The notes: generated by a model from the sequence alone, not told the origin. Numbered from the stretch's first letter, positions 50,808-60,294 are shown. The stretch is DNA of 64,000 bases from Accumulibacter sp031732815 (GCF_031732815.1 NZ_JAVMKF010000304.1:6103-70102); one strand, 5' to 3'. Translations and numbers: made by a program.

Positions 50808-51787
50808 GTCAACCCTTGCCGTCAGCCAAGGCACTCGACCTTGCCCGCCAGGTTCTGCGCATCGAAGCAGCGGCCGTACTGGCGCTGAGCGAGCGGCTCG
50901 ACGGAGCATTCCTCGACGCGCTGGCGCTCATCCTGAACTGCCGCGGACGGGTCGTCGTCAGCGGCATCGGCAAGTCGGGCCACATCGGCCGCAAGCTGGC
51001 CTCGACGCTGGCCAGCACCGGAACTCCGGCGTATTTTGTCCACCCGGCGGAAGCCAGTCATGGCGACCTCGGAATGATCACGCGCGATGACGTGCTGATC
51101 GCCCTGTCGAACTCCGGTGAGAGCGCCGAACTGCTGACCATCGTACCGATCGTCAAGCGCCAGGGCGGCAAGCTGATCAGCATGACCGGCAACGACCGAT
51201 CGTCGCTGGCGCTCGCCGCCGATGTTCATCTCGACGCAGCCGTCGCGCAGGAAGCTTGCCCATTCAACCTGGCACCGACCGCGAGCACGACCGCAGCGCT
51301 CGCAATGGGTGACGCGCTGGCCGTTGCGCTGCTTGATGCGCGCGGCTTCGGGCGCGAGGATTTCGCCCGTTCGCACCCCGGCGGCTCGCTCGGCCGGCGC
51401 CTGCTGACGCATGTACGCGATGTCATGCGCAGCGGCCCGGCTACACCGCACGTATATCCGGAAACGCCGCTGTCGGCAGCCATCCTTGAAATGTCGCGTG
51501 GCGGCATCGGCATGACGACAGTCGTCGATGAGCAGCAACGGGTGATCGGCATCGTGACCGACGGTGACTTGCGCCGCGCCTTTGCGCGCAACCTGGATCT
51601 GCGCACCTTGTCCGCTGCCGACATCATGGGCCGGCGGCCGTACACGATTGGCCCGGACAAACTGGCTGTGGAGGCAGTGGAGATGATGGAGCAATTCAAG
51701 ATCAACCAGTTGCCCGTCGTCGACGGCAGCGGCCGGCTGCTCGGCGCGCTCAACATGCATGATCTCTTCCAGGCCAAGGTGATCTAG
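50804..51787 (+). CDS. kdsD: Arabinose-5-phosphate isomerase
   Basis: 327 residues from ATG 50804. SIS domain (GRVVVSGIGKSGHIGRKLASTLASTG, SNSGESAELL) followed by two CBS domains (VMRSGPATPHVYPETPLSAAIL, and DIMGRRPYTIGPDKLAVEAV). It makes arabinose-5-phosphate for Kdo synthesis in lipopolysaccharide. First gene of kdsD-kdsC-lptC-lptA. Confidence 0.95.
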   Translation: MSQPLPSAKALDLARQVLRIEAAAVLALSERLDGAFLDALALILNCRGRVVVSGIGKSGHIGRKLASTLASTGTPAYFVHPAEASHGDLGMITRDDVLIALSNSGESAELLTIVPIVKRQGGKLISMTGNDRSSLALAADVHLDAAVAQEACPFNLAPTASTTAALAMGDALAVALLDARGFGREDFARSHPGGSLGRRLLTHVRDVMRSGPATPHVYPETPLSAAILEMSRGGIGMTTVVDEQQRVIGIVTDGDLRRAFARNLDLRTLSAADIMGRRPYTIGPDKLAVEAVEMMEQFKINQLPVVDGSGRLLGALNMHDLFQAKVI

Positions 51788-52342
51788 ATGAGGCAGGTCG
51801 CGAGACACACGCACGCGGTCGATTGCGCGCGCCGCGTGCGATTGATGGCCTTTGACGTCGACGGCGTGCTGACCGACGGTTCGCTCATCTACAGCGACGA
51901 GGGAATCGAACTGAAAGCCTTCAATACGCTTGACGGGCTGGGCCTCAAACTGTTGCAGCAGGCGGGAATCGGCGTTGCCATCATCACCGGCAGACGCGCG
52001 CCTTGCGTCGAGCTGCGTGCGCGGGATCTTGCCATCCCGTATCTGTTTCAAGGCGTTCACGACAAGCTGGAAGTCATGCGCGCACTGCTCGACGAAGTCG
52101 GCCTCGGCCTGGCCGAAGCCGGTTACATGGGCGACGACCTGATCGACCTGCCGGTGATGAGCGCCTGTGCCTTCTCGGCAACGCCGAGTGACGGACAGGC
52201 CATCGTCAGGCAGCATGCGCGACTGACCACGGCACGCGCTGGCGGCCGCGGCGCCGTACGCGAAGCATGCGAATTCATCCTCGCGGCGCAGGACAAGCTG
52301 GCCGCCGCCTGGGCCCCGTTTCTGCCGAAGGACCGCCAGTGA
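51788..52342 (+). CDS. kdsC: 3-deoxy-D-manno-octulosonate 8-phosphate phosphatase
   Basis: 184 residues. HAD-family nucleophile motif LMAFDVDGVLTDG, then NTLDGLGLKLL, ITGRR and GYMGDDLIDLPVM. It removes phosphate from Kdo-8-P. The stop overlaps lptC as GTGA. Confidence 0.94.
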   Translation: MRQVARHTHAVDCARRVRLMAFDVDGVLTDGSLIYSDEGIELKAFNTLDGLGLKLLQQAGIGVAIITGRRAPCVELRARDLAIPYLFQGVHDKLEVMRALLDEVGLGLAEAGYMGDDLIDLPVMSACAFSATPSDGQAIVRQHARLTTARAGGRGAVREACEFILAAQDKLAAAWAPFLPKDRQ

Positions 52343-52917
52343 AACAATGGAGTACGGCAGTCCTGCCGCTGAGCATCCTGCTCACGCTGGCCGCGCTGAC
52401 TTTCTGGTTACGCTACGCCACCGAATTCCCGGATACCCATTCCGACGGCAAGCACCGTCACGACCCGGACTATATCGTCAGCGAGGTCACGGTACGCAAG
52501 CTTGACAAGACGGGAATGCTGCGCCACACGCTGTTTGCCGAGGAACTGCGCCATTATCCGGACGACGACTCGACCGAGTTGATCAAACCAACGCTGGTCC
52601 ACGTGCAGCCCGGAAGGCCGCGACTGACCGTCAAAGCGGCGCATGGCCGTCTCACCTCGCAAGCCGAGCGCGTCGACCTGCGTGAGGATGTCGAAGTCCA
52701 CCGCGAGGCTGACGGCAAGCATGAGGCCTTGTTGGTCAGCACCACCGAACTGACCGTCCTGCCCGACGAGGAAAAGGCTTTTACCAAGAGCAAAGTGGTG
52801 ATCACTCAGGGAAAATCGTCGATTCAGGGAGTCGGGATGCAGGTCGACAACAAGCTGCGAACCTTCGTCCTCGAAGCGCAGGTCAACGGGCTGATCGACA
52901 GCCATAGGGTCAAGTGA
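52339..52917 (+). CDS. lptC: LPS export protein LptC
   Basis: 192 residues from GTG 52339. One N-terminal transmembrane helix (about 4-25), then the LptC beta-jellyroll (DYIVSEVTVRKLDKTGMLRHT; VKAAHGRLTSQAERVDLRED). It hands LPS from LptBFG to LptA. It overlaps lptA. Confidence 0.9.
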   Translation: MKQWSTAVLPLSILLTLAALTFWLRYATEFPDTHSDGKHRHDPDYIVSEVTVRKLDKTGMLRHTLFAEELRHYPDDDSTELIKPTLVHVQPGRPRLTVKAAHGRLTSQAERVDLREDVEVHREADGKHEALLVSTTELTVLPDEEKAFTKSKVVITQGKSSIQGVGMQVDNKLRTFVLEAQVNGLIDSHRVK

Positions 52918-52928
52918 GAAACATCAAC

Positions 52929-53543
52929 ATGAAAATCAACTACTGTGCCAGCCTCGCCTCGTGTCTCTTGCTCGCCCTTGCCTTGCCAGCGCACGCCGAG
53001 CGCGCCGATCGCGATAAGCCGATCCACCTGGAAGCGGACCGGATGAGCATAGACGACATCAAGAAGGTCCAGGTCCTCGAAGGACGGGTCGTCCTGATTC
53101 AGGGAACGATCGAGATCCGGACCAACCACCTGGTCGTCACGCAGGATGCTGATGGCTTCCAGAAAGGAACGGCAACGGGCGGGTCAAACGGGCTGGCGCG
53201 ATTTCGGCAGAAGCGCGACGGTCGCGACGAATACATCGAAGGCGAAGCCGAGCGCATCGAGTACGATGCACGCAGCGAAAAGGCCGAGTTCTTCAATCGT
53301 GCCTGGGTACGCAGCGGGCTCGACGAAGTGCGTGGCCAGTATATCTCCTACGATGGGCTGAACGAATCCTATCTGGCAACGACCGGTGGTGCAGCAAAGA
53401 ACGCCGGCGGAGGCAGTCCAGCCCGCGTGCGGGCAGTCATTCAGCCAAAGAGCAAGGGAAAGGCGGAGGCGGCCCCTGGCACCCAGAAGGCTGAGCCCTT
53501 GCTCCTCAAGCCTGCCACGAACGTAGCGCCCAGAAGCGATTAG
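52929..53543 (+). CDS. lptA: LPS transport periplasmic protein LptA
   Basis: 204 residues from ATG 52929, or 209 from GTG 52914, which overlaps the lptC stop. Signal peptide ends ALPAHA-ER. OstA/LptA fold: DKPIHLEADRMSIDDIKKV, LEGRVVLIQGTIEIRTNHLV, EYIEGEAERIEYDARSEKAEF. Lys/Ala/Pro-rich tail. The usual next genes lptB and rpoN are not here; two phasins follow instead. Confidence 0.93.
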   Translation: MKINYCASLASCLLLALALPAHAERADRDKPIHLEADRMSIDDIKKVQVLEGRVVLIQGTIEIRTNHLVVTQDADGFQKGTATGGSNGLARFRQKRDGRDEYIEGEAERIEYDARSEKAEFFNRAWVRSGLDEVRGQYISYDGLNESYLATTGGAAKNAGGGSPARVRAVIQPKSKGKAEAAPGTQKAEPLLLKPATNVAPRSD

Positions 53544-53617
53544 ACCGACGCGGGCCGCCAGGCGGCCGGTATTGTCGCGCAGCAACATCCCGCTTTGCCG
53601 CAATAAAAAGTCCGGAC

Positions 53618-53641
53618 AAGGACAGGATAGTCCTTTTTATT
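53618..53641 (+). terminator. Probable terminator of the kds/lpt operon
   Basis: AAGGAC (53618-53623) and GTCCTT (53630-53635) form a six-bp stem with a six-nt loop, followed by TTTATT. The stem is short. Confidence 0.5.
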
Positions 53642-53651
53642 AACCGCATAC

Positions 53652-53678
53652 CCTTTTTTGTGCGGCGCACAAAAAAGG
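53652..53678. promoter_or_regulatory. Perfect 27-bp palindrome at the phasin promoter, candidate operator
   Basis: CCTTTTTTGTGCG and its reverse complement flank a single central G (53665). It ends one base before the -35 box TTGACA (53680). The half site GCACAAAAAAGG resembles the PhaR recognition repeat reported upstream of phaP in Ralstonia (GCAMMAAWTMMD, from memory). It could also act as a bidirectional terminator, but its T-run lies inside the left arm. Confidence 0.6.
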
Positions 53679-53679
53679 C

Positions 53680-53707
53680 TTGACAAGCGGCAGAAGAGGT
53701 CTATAAT
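53680..53707 (+). promoter_or_regulatory. Strong sigma70 promoter of the phasin genes
   Basis: TTGACA (53680-53685), a 16-bp spacer and TATAAT (53702-53707). Both boxes are perfect. The start point should be near 53714, about 100 nt before the first phasin ATG. Confidence 0.85.
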
Positions 53708-53812
53708 CGCCGTCATGGTGCAGTGCAGCAAAGAACTTGGCCCCTGATTCGGGCATCGGCAAACGAGACCTGCCGTTGTTGTGTTGTGCCTCTTTTCTTA
53801 AGGAGATTGACC

Positions 53813-54364
53813 ATGTTCACCACCCCCGAGCAATTCGCCGCCGCCAACAAGGCTTCCGTTGACGCCATGCTGACCCTTGCCAATACCGCCCTGGCAAGCG
53901 CTGAGCGTATCGCCGCGCTGAACCTCAACACCGCCCGCTCGATGCTGGAAGACGGCGTTGCCAATGCGAAAGCGATGCTCGGCGCCAAGGATGCGCAGGA
54001 ATTCTTCGCCGTGCAGGCTTCTCTTGCCCAACCCAGCCTGGAAAAGGCGGTCGCCTACACGCGCAGTGTCTACGAGATTTCCGCGCAGTCGAAGGAAGAA
54101 ATGTCGAAACTGCTCGAAGCGCAGTTCGCCGAGTTCCAGAAGCAAACGCTGGCGCTGCTCGAGAAGGCAACGAAGAACGCGCCGGCCGGCTCCGATGTCG
54201 CCGTTTCAGCGGTCAAGTCGGCCATTTCGGCCGCCACTTCAGCTTTCGACAGCATGAACAAAGCGGCCAAGCAGGTTGCCGAAATCGCCGAAGCGAACGT
54301 CGCCGCGGCGACCAACGCAACGGTCAAGGCGGTCGGTGCAACGGCTGCCAGCGTCAAGAAGTAA
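53813..54364 (+). CDS. phaP: Phasin (granule-associated protein) 1
   Basis: 183 residues from ATG 53813 with TTAAGGAGA upstream. Almost wholly alpha-helical, amphipathic, Ala/Lys-rich, with FTTPEQFAAANKASVDAMLTL at the start, the mark of TIGR01841 phasins. An Ala/Thr/Val-rich tail follows. It coats PHA granules and sets their number and size. It stands directly behind the strong promoter. Confidence 0.92.
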   Translation: MFTTPEQFAAANKASVDAMLTLANTALASAERIAALNLNTARSMLEDGVANAKAMLGAKDAQEFFAVQASLAQPSLEKAVAYTRSVYEISAQSKEEMSKLLEAQFAEFQKQTLALLEKATKNAPAGSDVAVSAVKSAISAATSAFDSMNKAAKQVAEIAEANVAAATNATVKAVGATAASVKK

Positions 54365-54397
54365 GTCCGGTCACGCTTGTCATTCACGGAGAGACTC

Positions 54398-54946
54398 ATG
54401 AGCAATATCGATCTCGAACAACTGGCTCAGAGCCAGAAAGCCAACGCCCAGGTCATGATGACGCTGGTTCGCACCGCTTTTCATGGCCTGGAGCAGTTGT
54501 CGGCGCTCAACCTCGCGGCCAGTCGCGAGCTGTTCAATTCCAGCACCAGCGGCGCTCAGCAATTGCTGAACGTCAGAAGCCCGGAAGATCTGAAGGATGT
54601 TGCCGCATCGGTTGCCCGGCCGAACGTCGACAAGCTGCTCGAGTACTCGCGCAACCTGTACGAACTGGCGGCCAACATGCAGCGCGAAATCACCACGGTG
54701 ATGGAAGAACAGTACAACAACGTGCGCCATAACGCTTCCGGCCTGATCGAGAAGACGGGCCTTGCCAGCCCGGTCGGCGGCGAAGTTTTCGGCGCCGCAA
54801 TGAAGCAGATGATGAACGCCTCGACCACCGCTTTCGAGAATATCTCGCAGATGGCCAAGCAGATGACCGACATCGTCGACACCAATGTCAAGGCAGCGAC
54901 GAGCGCAACTGCCCAAGCCGCGGCAGCGCTGACGCCCAAGAAATAG
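54398..54946 (+). CDS. Phasin 2
   Basis: 182 residues from ATG 54398 with CGGAGAG upstream. Same family and layout as phasin 1 but clearly diverged (NIDLEQLAQSQKANAQVMMT). Helical throughout with an Ala/Thr-rich end. 33 bp separates it from the first gene, so they share a transcript. It is followed by a strong terminator. Confidence 0.9.
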   Translation: MSNIDLEQLAQSQKANAQVMMTLVRTAFHGLEQLSALNLAASRELFNSSTSGAQQLLNVRSPEDLKDVAASVARPNVDKLLEYSRNLYELAANMQREITTVMEEQYNNVRHNASGLIEKTGLASPVGGEVFGAAMKQMMNASTTAFENISQMAKQMTDIVDTNVKAATSATAQAAAALTPKK

Positions 54947-54977
54947 GCCGTTCGCGCAGCGCGTCACGCCTGACCAA

Positions 54978-55000
54978 CCCCGGCACTCGCCGGGGTTTTT
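54978..55000 (+). terminator. Rho-independent terminator after the phasins
   Basis: CCCCGGC (54978-54984), loop ACTC, GCCGGGG (54989-54995), then T5. Confidence 0.85.
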
Positions 55001-55021
55001 GCTTGGCCGGCCGGCGCACGG

Positions 55022-55777
55022 TCAAGCGCGCCACTGCCAGACAATCTGCCGCCGTTCCACTTCCTGCCGAATGCTGTCCATCGCCCGATCGACCAGCGCC
55101 GGCTCACCTTCGACGCCCAGCTCGAGATGCCGCCGCTGGCCATCGTCGCCCATCGACGGCAGGCTGAACAGCCGCAGGCTCGGGTAGTCGGCAACGATAC
55201 TCTGCATCAAGTCGAGCAGCGCACTTTCGTAGGCATTGGCGCCGGTCAACAGAAACGCTTTCTCGACCTTTGGCTGGCGAGGAAACAGGTCGGCATGGAA
55301 GCTGTCCAGCGCCCACTCCGCCATCGGATGCGCCATCTGCGGAAAACCCGGTAGGAAGTAGTGTTGGCGCACGTGGAAGCCGGGAATCCGGTTGAACGGA
55401 TTGGGCACAATGTCGACGCCGCGCGGGAAGGTGCCGAGAAGCAGGCGAACGGCGGTCGTTTCGTCGCCGAAACGGGCGCGGATTTCGCGCTCGGCGTCCG
55501 GATGCACGACGAGGTCGACGGCCAGTGCCTCCGCCGCTGCCTGCCGCGTGTGATCGTCGGGTGTGTTGCCGATGCCGCCGAAGCTGAAAACGATGTCCCC
55601 CGCCGCGAAACTGCGGCGCAGCGTAGCCGCGATGCGCGCGCGCTCGTCACCCAGATACTCGACCCACGACAGGCGCAGGCCACGCGCCGCCAGCAGTTCT
55701 GCGATGGCGGAAAAGTGGCGATCAGGCCGCTTCCCCGAGAGAATCTCGTCGCCAATGATCAGGGCTCCGAAGGTCAT
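55022..55777 (-). CDS. CinA N-terminal/molybdopterin-binding domain protein
   Basis: 251 residues from ATG 55777. It opens MTFGALIIGDEILSGKRPDRH and has VEYLGDERARIAATLRR and FGGIGNTPDDHTRQAAAEAL, the MoCF-biosynthesis fold as in CinA. The C-terminal nicotinamide amidase domain of full CinA is missing, so it is the short form. Its exact role (nucleotide pyrophosphatase or detoxification) is not known. It follows hrpA by 35 bp. Confidence 0.85.
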   Translation of the reverse strand: MTFGALIIGDEILSGKRPDRHFSAIAELLAARGLRLSWVEYLGDERARIAATLRRSFAAGDIVFSFGGIGNTPDDHTRQAAAEALAVDLVVHPDAEREIRARFGDETTAVRLLLGTFPRGVDIVPNPFNRIPGFHVRQHYFLPGFPQMAHPMAEWALDSFHADLFPRQPKVEKAFLLTGANAYESALLDLMQSIVADYPSLRLFSLPSMGDDGQRRHLELGVEGEPALVDRAMDSIRQEVERRQIVWQWRA

Positions 55778-55812
55778 CGAATTTCCTTTCTCGTGGGTGG
55801 CAGGGGTCGCGC

Positions 55813-58800
55813 TCACAGCGTCTCCCACATCTTCTGCAAACGCTTGCTCGAAACGGGTACCGGCGTGCGTAGTTCCTGGGCAAAGAGCTGCACGCGCAAC
55901 TCCTCGAGCAGCCAGCGAAATTGTTCGAGTTGCGGCTCGCGGACGCCCTGTTTGGCGCGCAGCGTCGCGCGCCGCTGGTAGTTGGCCCAGAGCGGCGCAT
56001 ACTCGGCCAACAAGCGAGCGTCGCGCGCAGCGCCCGGCGCGCCGGCCGCCTTCAGCTTGTCGAGGCGCAGCGCGATGGCCTGCAGATAGCGCGGGTAGTG
56101 CTGCAGACGGACGAACGGCGTGTCGGCGATGAAGCGCTTGCCGATCAGTCGCCCGAGTTGCTCTTCGACATCCTGCAGCACGCTGCGGTAAGCCCGACAC
56201 GCGGGCAGCCTTTTCTGCACCATTTGCCATTCGCCGAGGATTTGCCCGACCAGCCGACAGATCTCCTGCGCCAGCAAGGCAAGGCGTGGCTTCGCCTCGC
56301 TGCAGCGCCGGCGAAAAGCGGCCTCGTCGGTCGGCCACGGCTCGCCCAGGCAGGCGCGGGAAAAAGTGACTTCGATCAACTGCCGGCGCAGATCGTCGAG
56401 CGTTCCCAGCACCATGAACTGCATCGCCATCTGGGTCAAGCCCGGCAGGTTCTTTTCGAGATAGCGCACCTGGTCGCGCAACTGCAGCATGCAGAGTCGG
56501 CGCAAGCCGCCCGGGTGCTGGCCTTGCGCTTCTTCCAGCGAATCGAAAACGACCAGTGAAACGCTGTCGCCCTCGTCGACCAGCGCCGGATAGCCGACCG
56601 TCGGCTGGCCGCCGCTGCCGACCGTCTCGGCCATTTCCGGCAGTTCGCCGAAGACCCAATCGGCCATCCGGCGGTACTCGCCCGGGGTTTCGTGCAGTTG
56701 GCAAAACTCGTCCTTCGCCGCCCGGCCCCACTCGCTGCGCAACTCGGCCAGCTTGCGGCTCATGCCGATCTGTCGCCCGCCGTCGTCGACCAGGCGGAAA
56801 TTGAGTTGCAGGTGGGCGGGCAAGGCATCCGGACGAAAGGCGTCGGGGGTAATCTCCCAGCCACGCGCGTTCAGCCCGCGCGTCTGCAGAATGAAGCCGA
56901 TCAGCGCGCTGAGCAGAGGTTTGTCAGCCGGCTCGACCCGGGCGACGAACTCGCCGGCAAAGGCGGGCAGCGGCACCAGCTTGGCGCGAATCCGTTGCGG
57001 CAAGGTCTTCAACAGAAGCTCGACCTTTTGTGCCAGCAAGCCCGGCACCAGCCACTCGCAGCGCGCCGCCGGAAGCTGATTGAGCTGGGCGAGCGGCAGC
57101 GTCAGCGTGACGCCATCGCGTGGACTGCCGGGCTCGAAGTGATAGCAGAGCTCGTACTCGTTGCCGGCGATGCGCAACGCGTGCGGGAAAGTTTCGGTCG
57201 TGACCCCGGCCGCTTCGTGCCGCATCAGGTCGGCGCGCTGCAGGTAGAGCAACTGCGGGTGTTCGCGCTCGGCGTCCCGTCGCCAGTCGTCGAAGCTCGC
57301 ACCGTTGTAGGCGCCGACGGGCAGCAGGCGATCGTAGAAGGCAACGATCAGTTCATCGTCCACCAGGACATCGGGCCGGCGCGACTTGTGTTCAAGCATC
57401 TCGATGTCGAGGACGAGTTGCTGGTTGTGCGTGAAGAAGCCCCAGCGCCGTGCGTATTCGGGACTGACCTCGCCGGCGACGAGCGCCTGGCGGATGAAGA
57501 TGTCGCGCGCCGCCGCCGGGTCGAGCGGACCGAAATGCACCCGCCGGCGCGGCTCGACGACGATCCCGTAGAGCGTGACGCGTTCGAAAGCGACCACCTG
57601 CATGGCCGACTTTTCCCAATGCGGGTCGAACCAGCTCCGCTTCAGCAGATGCGCACCGACGCGTTCAAGCCACTCGGCTTCGATGCGCGCGACACAACGG
57701 GCATAAAGTCGCGTCGTGTCGCTGATCTCCGCGGCGACGATCCACTTGCCGGCCTTCTTCTGCAACGCCGAAGCGGGATGAATCGCGAAGCGGATTCCAC
57801 GCGCGCCCAGATAGAGCGCAGAATCTTCCGACTTGCAGCCAATATTGCCCAGCAGACCGGCAAGCAGCGCCCGATGGATCGCCTCGTAGGTCGCCGGCAA
57901 CTGGTTTTCCCGCCATTGCTGCTCGGCGGCAAAGGCGTGCAGCTGCGCGTGGATGTCGCGCCATTCGCGCATGCGCAGCGGCGACAGGAAGCGTTCGCGG
58001 CAGGCGGCGTGCAGCTTGCGTTGCGACTTCCGATGTTCGATCTCGTTGTCATACCAGTCCCAGAGCTTGAGCCAGGAGAGAAACTCGGAGCGCTCGTCGG
58101 CCAGTTGCCGGTGCGCCGCATCGGCGCTTCCCTGGCGCTCCTGCGGCCGCTCGCGCGGGTCCTGGACGCTCAGCGCGGCGGCGATGATCAGCACCTCGCG
58201 CAGGCAGCCTTCGTCGCGTGCCGCCACGACCATCCTCGCCAGACGCGGATCGAGCGGAATCTTCGCCAATGCCTGACCGATCGGCGTCAACGCGTACTCG
58301 CTATTCACTGCTCCGAGCTCGAGCAGCAACTGGTAAGCGTCGGCCACCGCCTTGCGCGGTGGTGGATCGAGAAAGGGAAACTCCTCGATGGCGCCCAGAC
58401 GCAAGGCCTTCATGCGCAGGATGACGCCGGCGAGCGATGAACGCAGGATTTCGGGCTCGGCGTAGAGCGCTCGGGCCAGATACTCGGGCTCGTCGTAGAG
58501 GCGGATGCAGACCCCAGCGGCGACCCGCCCGCAGCGTCCCGCGCGCTGGTTCGCCGACGCCTGCGCGATCTTCTCGATGTGCAGTTGCTCGACCTTGTAG
58601 CGATACGAGTAGCGCTTGACGCGCGCCAGGCCGCTGTCGACGACATAGCGAATCCCCGGCACGGTGAGCGAAGTCTCCGCGACGTTCGTCGCCAGCACGA
58701 TGCGCGAGCCCACGTGCGGCTTGAAGATGCGTCCCTGCTCCTCGGCCGACAACCGGGCAAAAAGCGGCAAGATTTCGGTATGCGGCGGATGCTGCTTGCG

Positions 58801-59787
58801 CAGCACTTCGGCCGCTTCGCGAATCTCGCGTTCGCCGGGAAGGAAGACGAGAATGTCGCCCGGTCCGCCGCGATGCAGCTCGCTGCACGCCTCAGCGATC
58901 GCCTGGTAAAGGTCGCGCTCCTCGTCGTTGCCTGCGTTCGCCTCGCCCGTGTTGCTCGTATCCAGCGGTCGATAGCGCAACTCGACCGGATGCAGCCGCC
59001 CCGAAACCTCGATCACCGGAGCGCCGGAGAAATGGCGGGAAAAGCGCTCCGCGTCGATCGTTGCCGAGGTGACGATCAGCTTCAGATCGGGCCGCCGCGG
59101 CAACAACTGCTTGAGGTAGCCGAGCAGAAAATCGATGTTCAGGCTGCGTTCGTGCGCCTCGTCGATGATCAGCGTATCGTACTGCTCCAGCCAGGGATCG
59201 CTTTGCGTTTCCGCCAGCAGAATCCCGTCCGTCATCAGCTTGAGGTAGGCCTCGGGCGCGCTGCGGTCGCTGAAACGCACCTTGTAGCCGACCAGCCGGC
59301 CGAGTTCGCTATGCAGTTCGTGGGCGATCCGCGCCGCGGTGCTGCGCGCGGCGATCCGGCGCGGCTGCGTATGCCCGATCAGCCCACTCACCCCGCGCCC
59401 AAGTGCAAGACAAATCTTGGGGATCTGCGTCGTCTTGCCGGAACCGGTCTCGCCGCAGACGATGACCACCTGCTGCTGGGCGATCAGTGCGGCGATCTCG
59501 TCACGCCGGGCATTGACCGGCAGATCATCGCAAAATTCCGGCTTCGGCAAACGCGCGCGACGCTCGGCAAAGGCACTGCGCGAGCGCGCGAGGAGAGTCT
59601 CGCGCTCGGCCAGCAAGGTCTCCCGGCGGACCCCGAAAACGTGCCGAAGATCGCGCGCCAGCGCGCCCAACCGACGCCGATCGCTGACCAGGCAATCGCC
59701 GAAGGCCGGCGTCTGACCGGCCGCGCCGCGCCGCCGGGGCGCCTCCCTGCCCTGGGCGGGCTGCGGATCGCTGGCTTCAGGCGGCAT
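55813..59787 (-). CDS. hrpA: ATP-dependent RNA helicase HrpA
   Basis: About 1324 residues from ATG 59787; E. coli HrpA is about 1300. DEAH-box motifs: I GETGSGKTTQIP, Ia TQPRRIAARS, II DEAHERS, III TSATIDAERF, V TNVAETSLTVPGI, VI QRAGRCGR. HA2 and OB-fold regions follow, then the long HrpA-specific C-terminal part (DUF3418). In E. coli HrpA processes mRNA and resolves stalled ribosomes. Confidence 0.95.
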   Translation of the reverse strand: MPPEASDPQPAQGREAPRRRGAAGQTPAFGDCLVSDRRRLGALARDLRHVFGVRRETLLAERETLLARSRSAFAERRARLPKPEFCDDLPVNARRDEIAALIAQQQVVIVCGETGSGKTTQIPKICLALGRGVSGLIGHTQPRRIAARSTAARIAHELHSELGRLVGYKVRFSDRSAPEAYLKLMTDGILLAETQSDPWLEQYDTLIIDEAHERSLNIDFLLGYLKQLLPRRPDLKLIVTSATIDAERFSRHFSGAPVIEVSGRLHPVELRYRPLDTSNTGEANAGNDEERDLYQAIAEACSELHRGGPGDILVFLPGEREIREAAEVLRKQHPPHTEILPLFARLSAEEQGRIFKPHVGSRIVLATNVAETSLTVPGIRYVVDSGLARVKRYSYRYKVEQLHIEKIAQASANQRAGRCGRVAAGVCIRLYDEPEYLARALYAEPEILRSSLAGVILRMKALRLGAIEEFPFLDPPPRKAVADAYQLLLELGAVNSEYALTPIGQALAKIPLDPRLARMVVAARDEGCLREVLIIAAALSVQDPRERPQERQGSADAAHRQLADERSEFLSWLKLWDWYDNEIEHRKSQRKLHAACRERFLSPLRMREWRDIHAQLHAFAAEQQWRENQLPATYEAIHRALLAGLLGNIGCKSEDSALYLGARGIRFAIHPASALQKKAGKWIVAAEISDTTRLYARCVARIEAEWLERVGAHLLKRSWFDPHWEKSAMQVVAFERVTLYGIVVEPRRRVHFGPLDPAAARDIFIRQALVAGEVSPEYARRWGFFTHNQQLVLDIEMLEHKSRRPDVLVDDELIVAFYDRLLPVGAYNGASFDDWRRDAEREHPQLLYLQRADLMRHEAAGVTTETFPHALRIAGNEYELCYHFEPGSPRDGVTLTLPLAQLNQLPAARCEWLVPGLLAQKVELLLKTLPQRIRAKLVPLPAFAGEFVARVEPADKPLLSALIGFILQTRGLNARGWEITPDAFRPDALPAHLQLNFRLVDDGGRQIGMSRKLAELRSEWGRAAKDEFCQLHETPGEYRRMADWVFGELPEMAETVGSGGQPTVGYPALVDEGDSVSLVVFDSLEEAQGQHPGGLRRLCMLQLRDQVRYLEKNLPGLTQMAMQFMVLGTLDDLRRQLIEVTFSRACLGEPWPTDEAAFRRRCSEAKPRLALLAQEICRLVGQILGEWQMVQKRLPACRAYRSVLQDVEEQLGRLIGKRFIADTPFVRLQHYPRYLQAIALRLDKLKAAGAPGAARDARLLAEYAPLWANYQRRATLRAKQGVREPQLEQFRWLLEELRVQLFAQELRTPVPVSSKRLQKMWETL

Positions 59788-60230
59788 GGGCGAAGGCACC
59801 GACAACCAGCGGCGTAACTGCCGCGCAGACCGACACGGCAGGCAAGCGCCAGCACAGCTCGGCTTGGCAAGCCGGAACCATGGCACGAGGCAGCGAACGA
59901 ACGCCAGGGACTGGCGGGCCGCTGATCATCGCGCGCACCAGCGACGCGCTCACGCCGCGCCCTTGCAGCCAGGCGTTGGCACACATTTCAGCCCCGCGGA
60001 ACGTATCGATTGCTCATCGAGCCATGGTAACGACTGTGCGCGGATCACGGCAAGAGCCTGGCGTGATCGCCGGCAGGAATTGGCAAACCAGCGGCCGCGC
60101 GCCAAACCGCGAAACAGAACGAATTCGCTGACCCGGCAGGCGAGCACGCGGTGCGCGATGATCGACGGCGAGACCCCGAACGCCCGCCCCTTGACGACCT
60201 GAACCCCTTCCTTTATAAGGAGAAAACAGC
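59788..60230. other. Intergenic region between hrpA and the YiaA-like gene
   Basis: No convincing gene is seen in about 440 bp. A sigma70-like promoter for the rightward gene is at its right end. The frames that cross it lack ribosome sites and resemble no family I know. Confidence 0.5.
60191..60219 (+). promoter_or_regulatory. Putative sigma70 promoter
   Basis: TTGACG (60191-60196) and TATAAG (60214-60219), 17 bp apart. It is followed at once by AAGGAG and GTG 60231. Confidence 0.45.
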
Positions 60231-60284
60231 GTGCGCAATGGACGCGACGTTGTTCACCATCGCTTGACGCAGCGAAACCCTTGA
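60231..60284 (+). CDS. Possible 17-residue leader peptide
   Basis: GTG 60231 follows AAGGAG (60217-60222) at 8 nt. The frame reads MRNGRDVVHHRLTQRNP and stops at 60284. If transcription starts at the -10 box above, the AAGGAG would lie at or before the start point, so use of this ORF is doubtful. Confidence 0.2.
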   Translation: MRNGRDVVHHRLTQRNP

Positions 60285-60294
60285 GGGGCAGAAT

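Noticed and set aside
55022..56731. A 569-residue open frame including the CinA-like protein
   Set aside because: The upstream half lies inside hrpA in another frame. The real start is ATG 55777.
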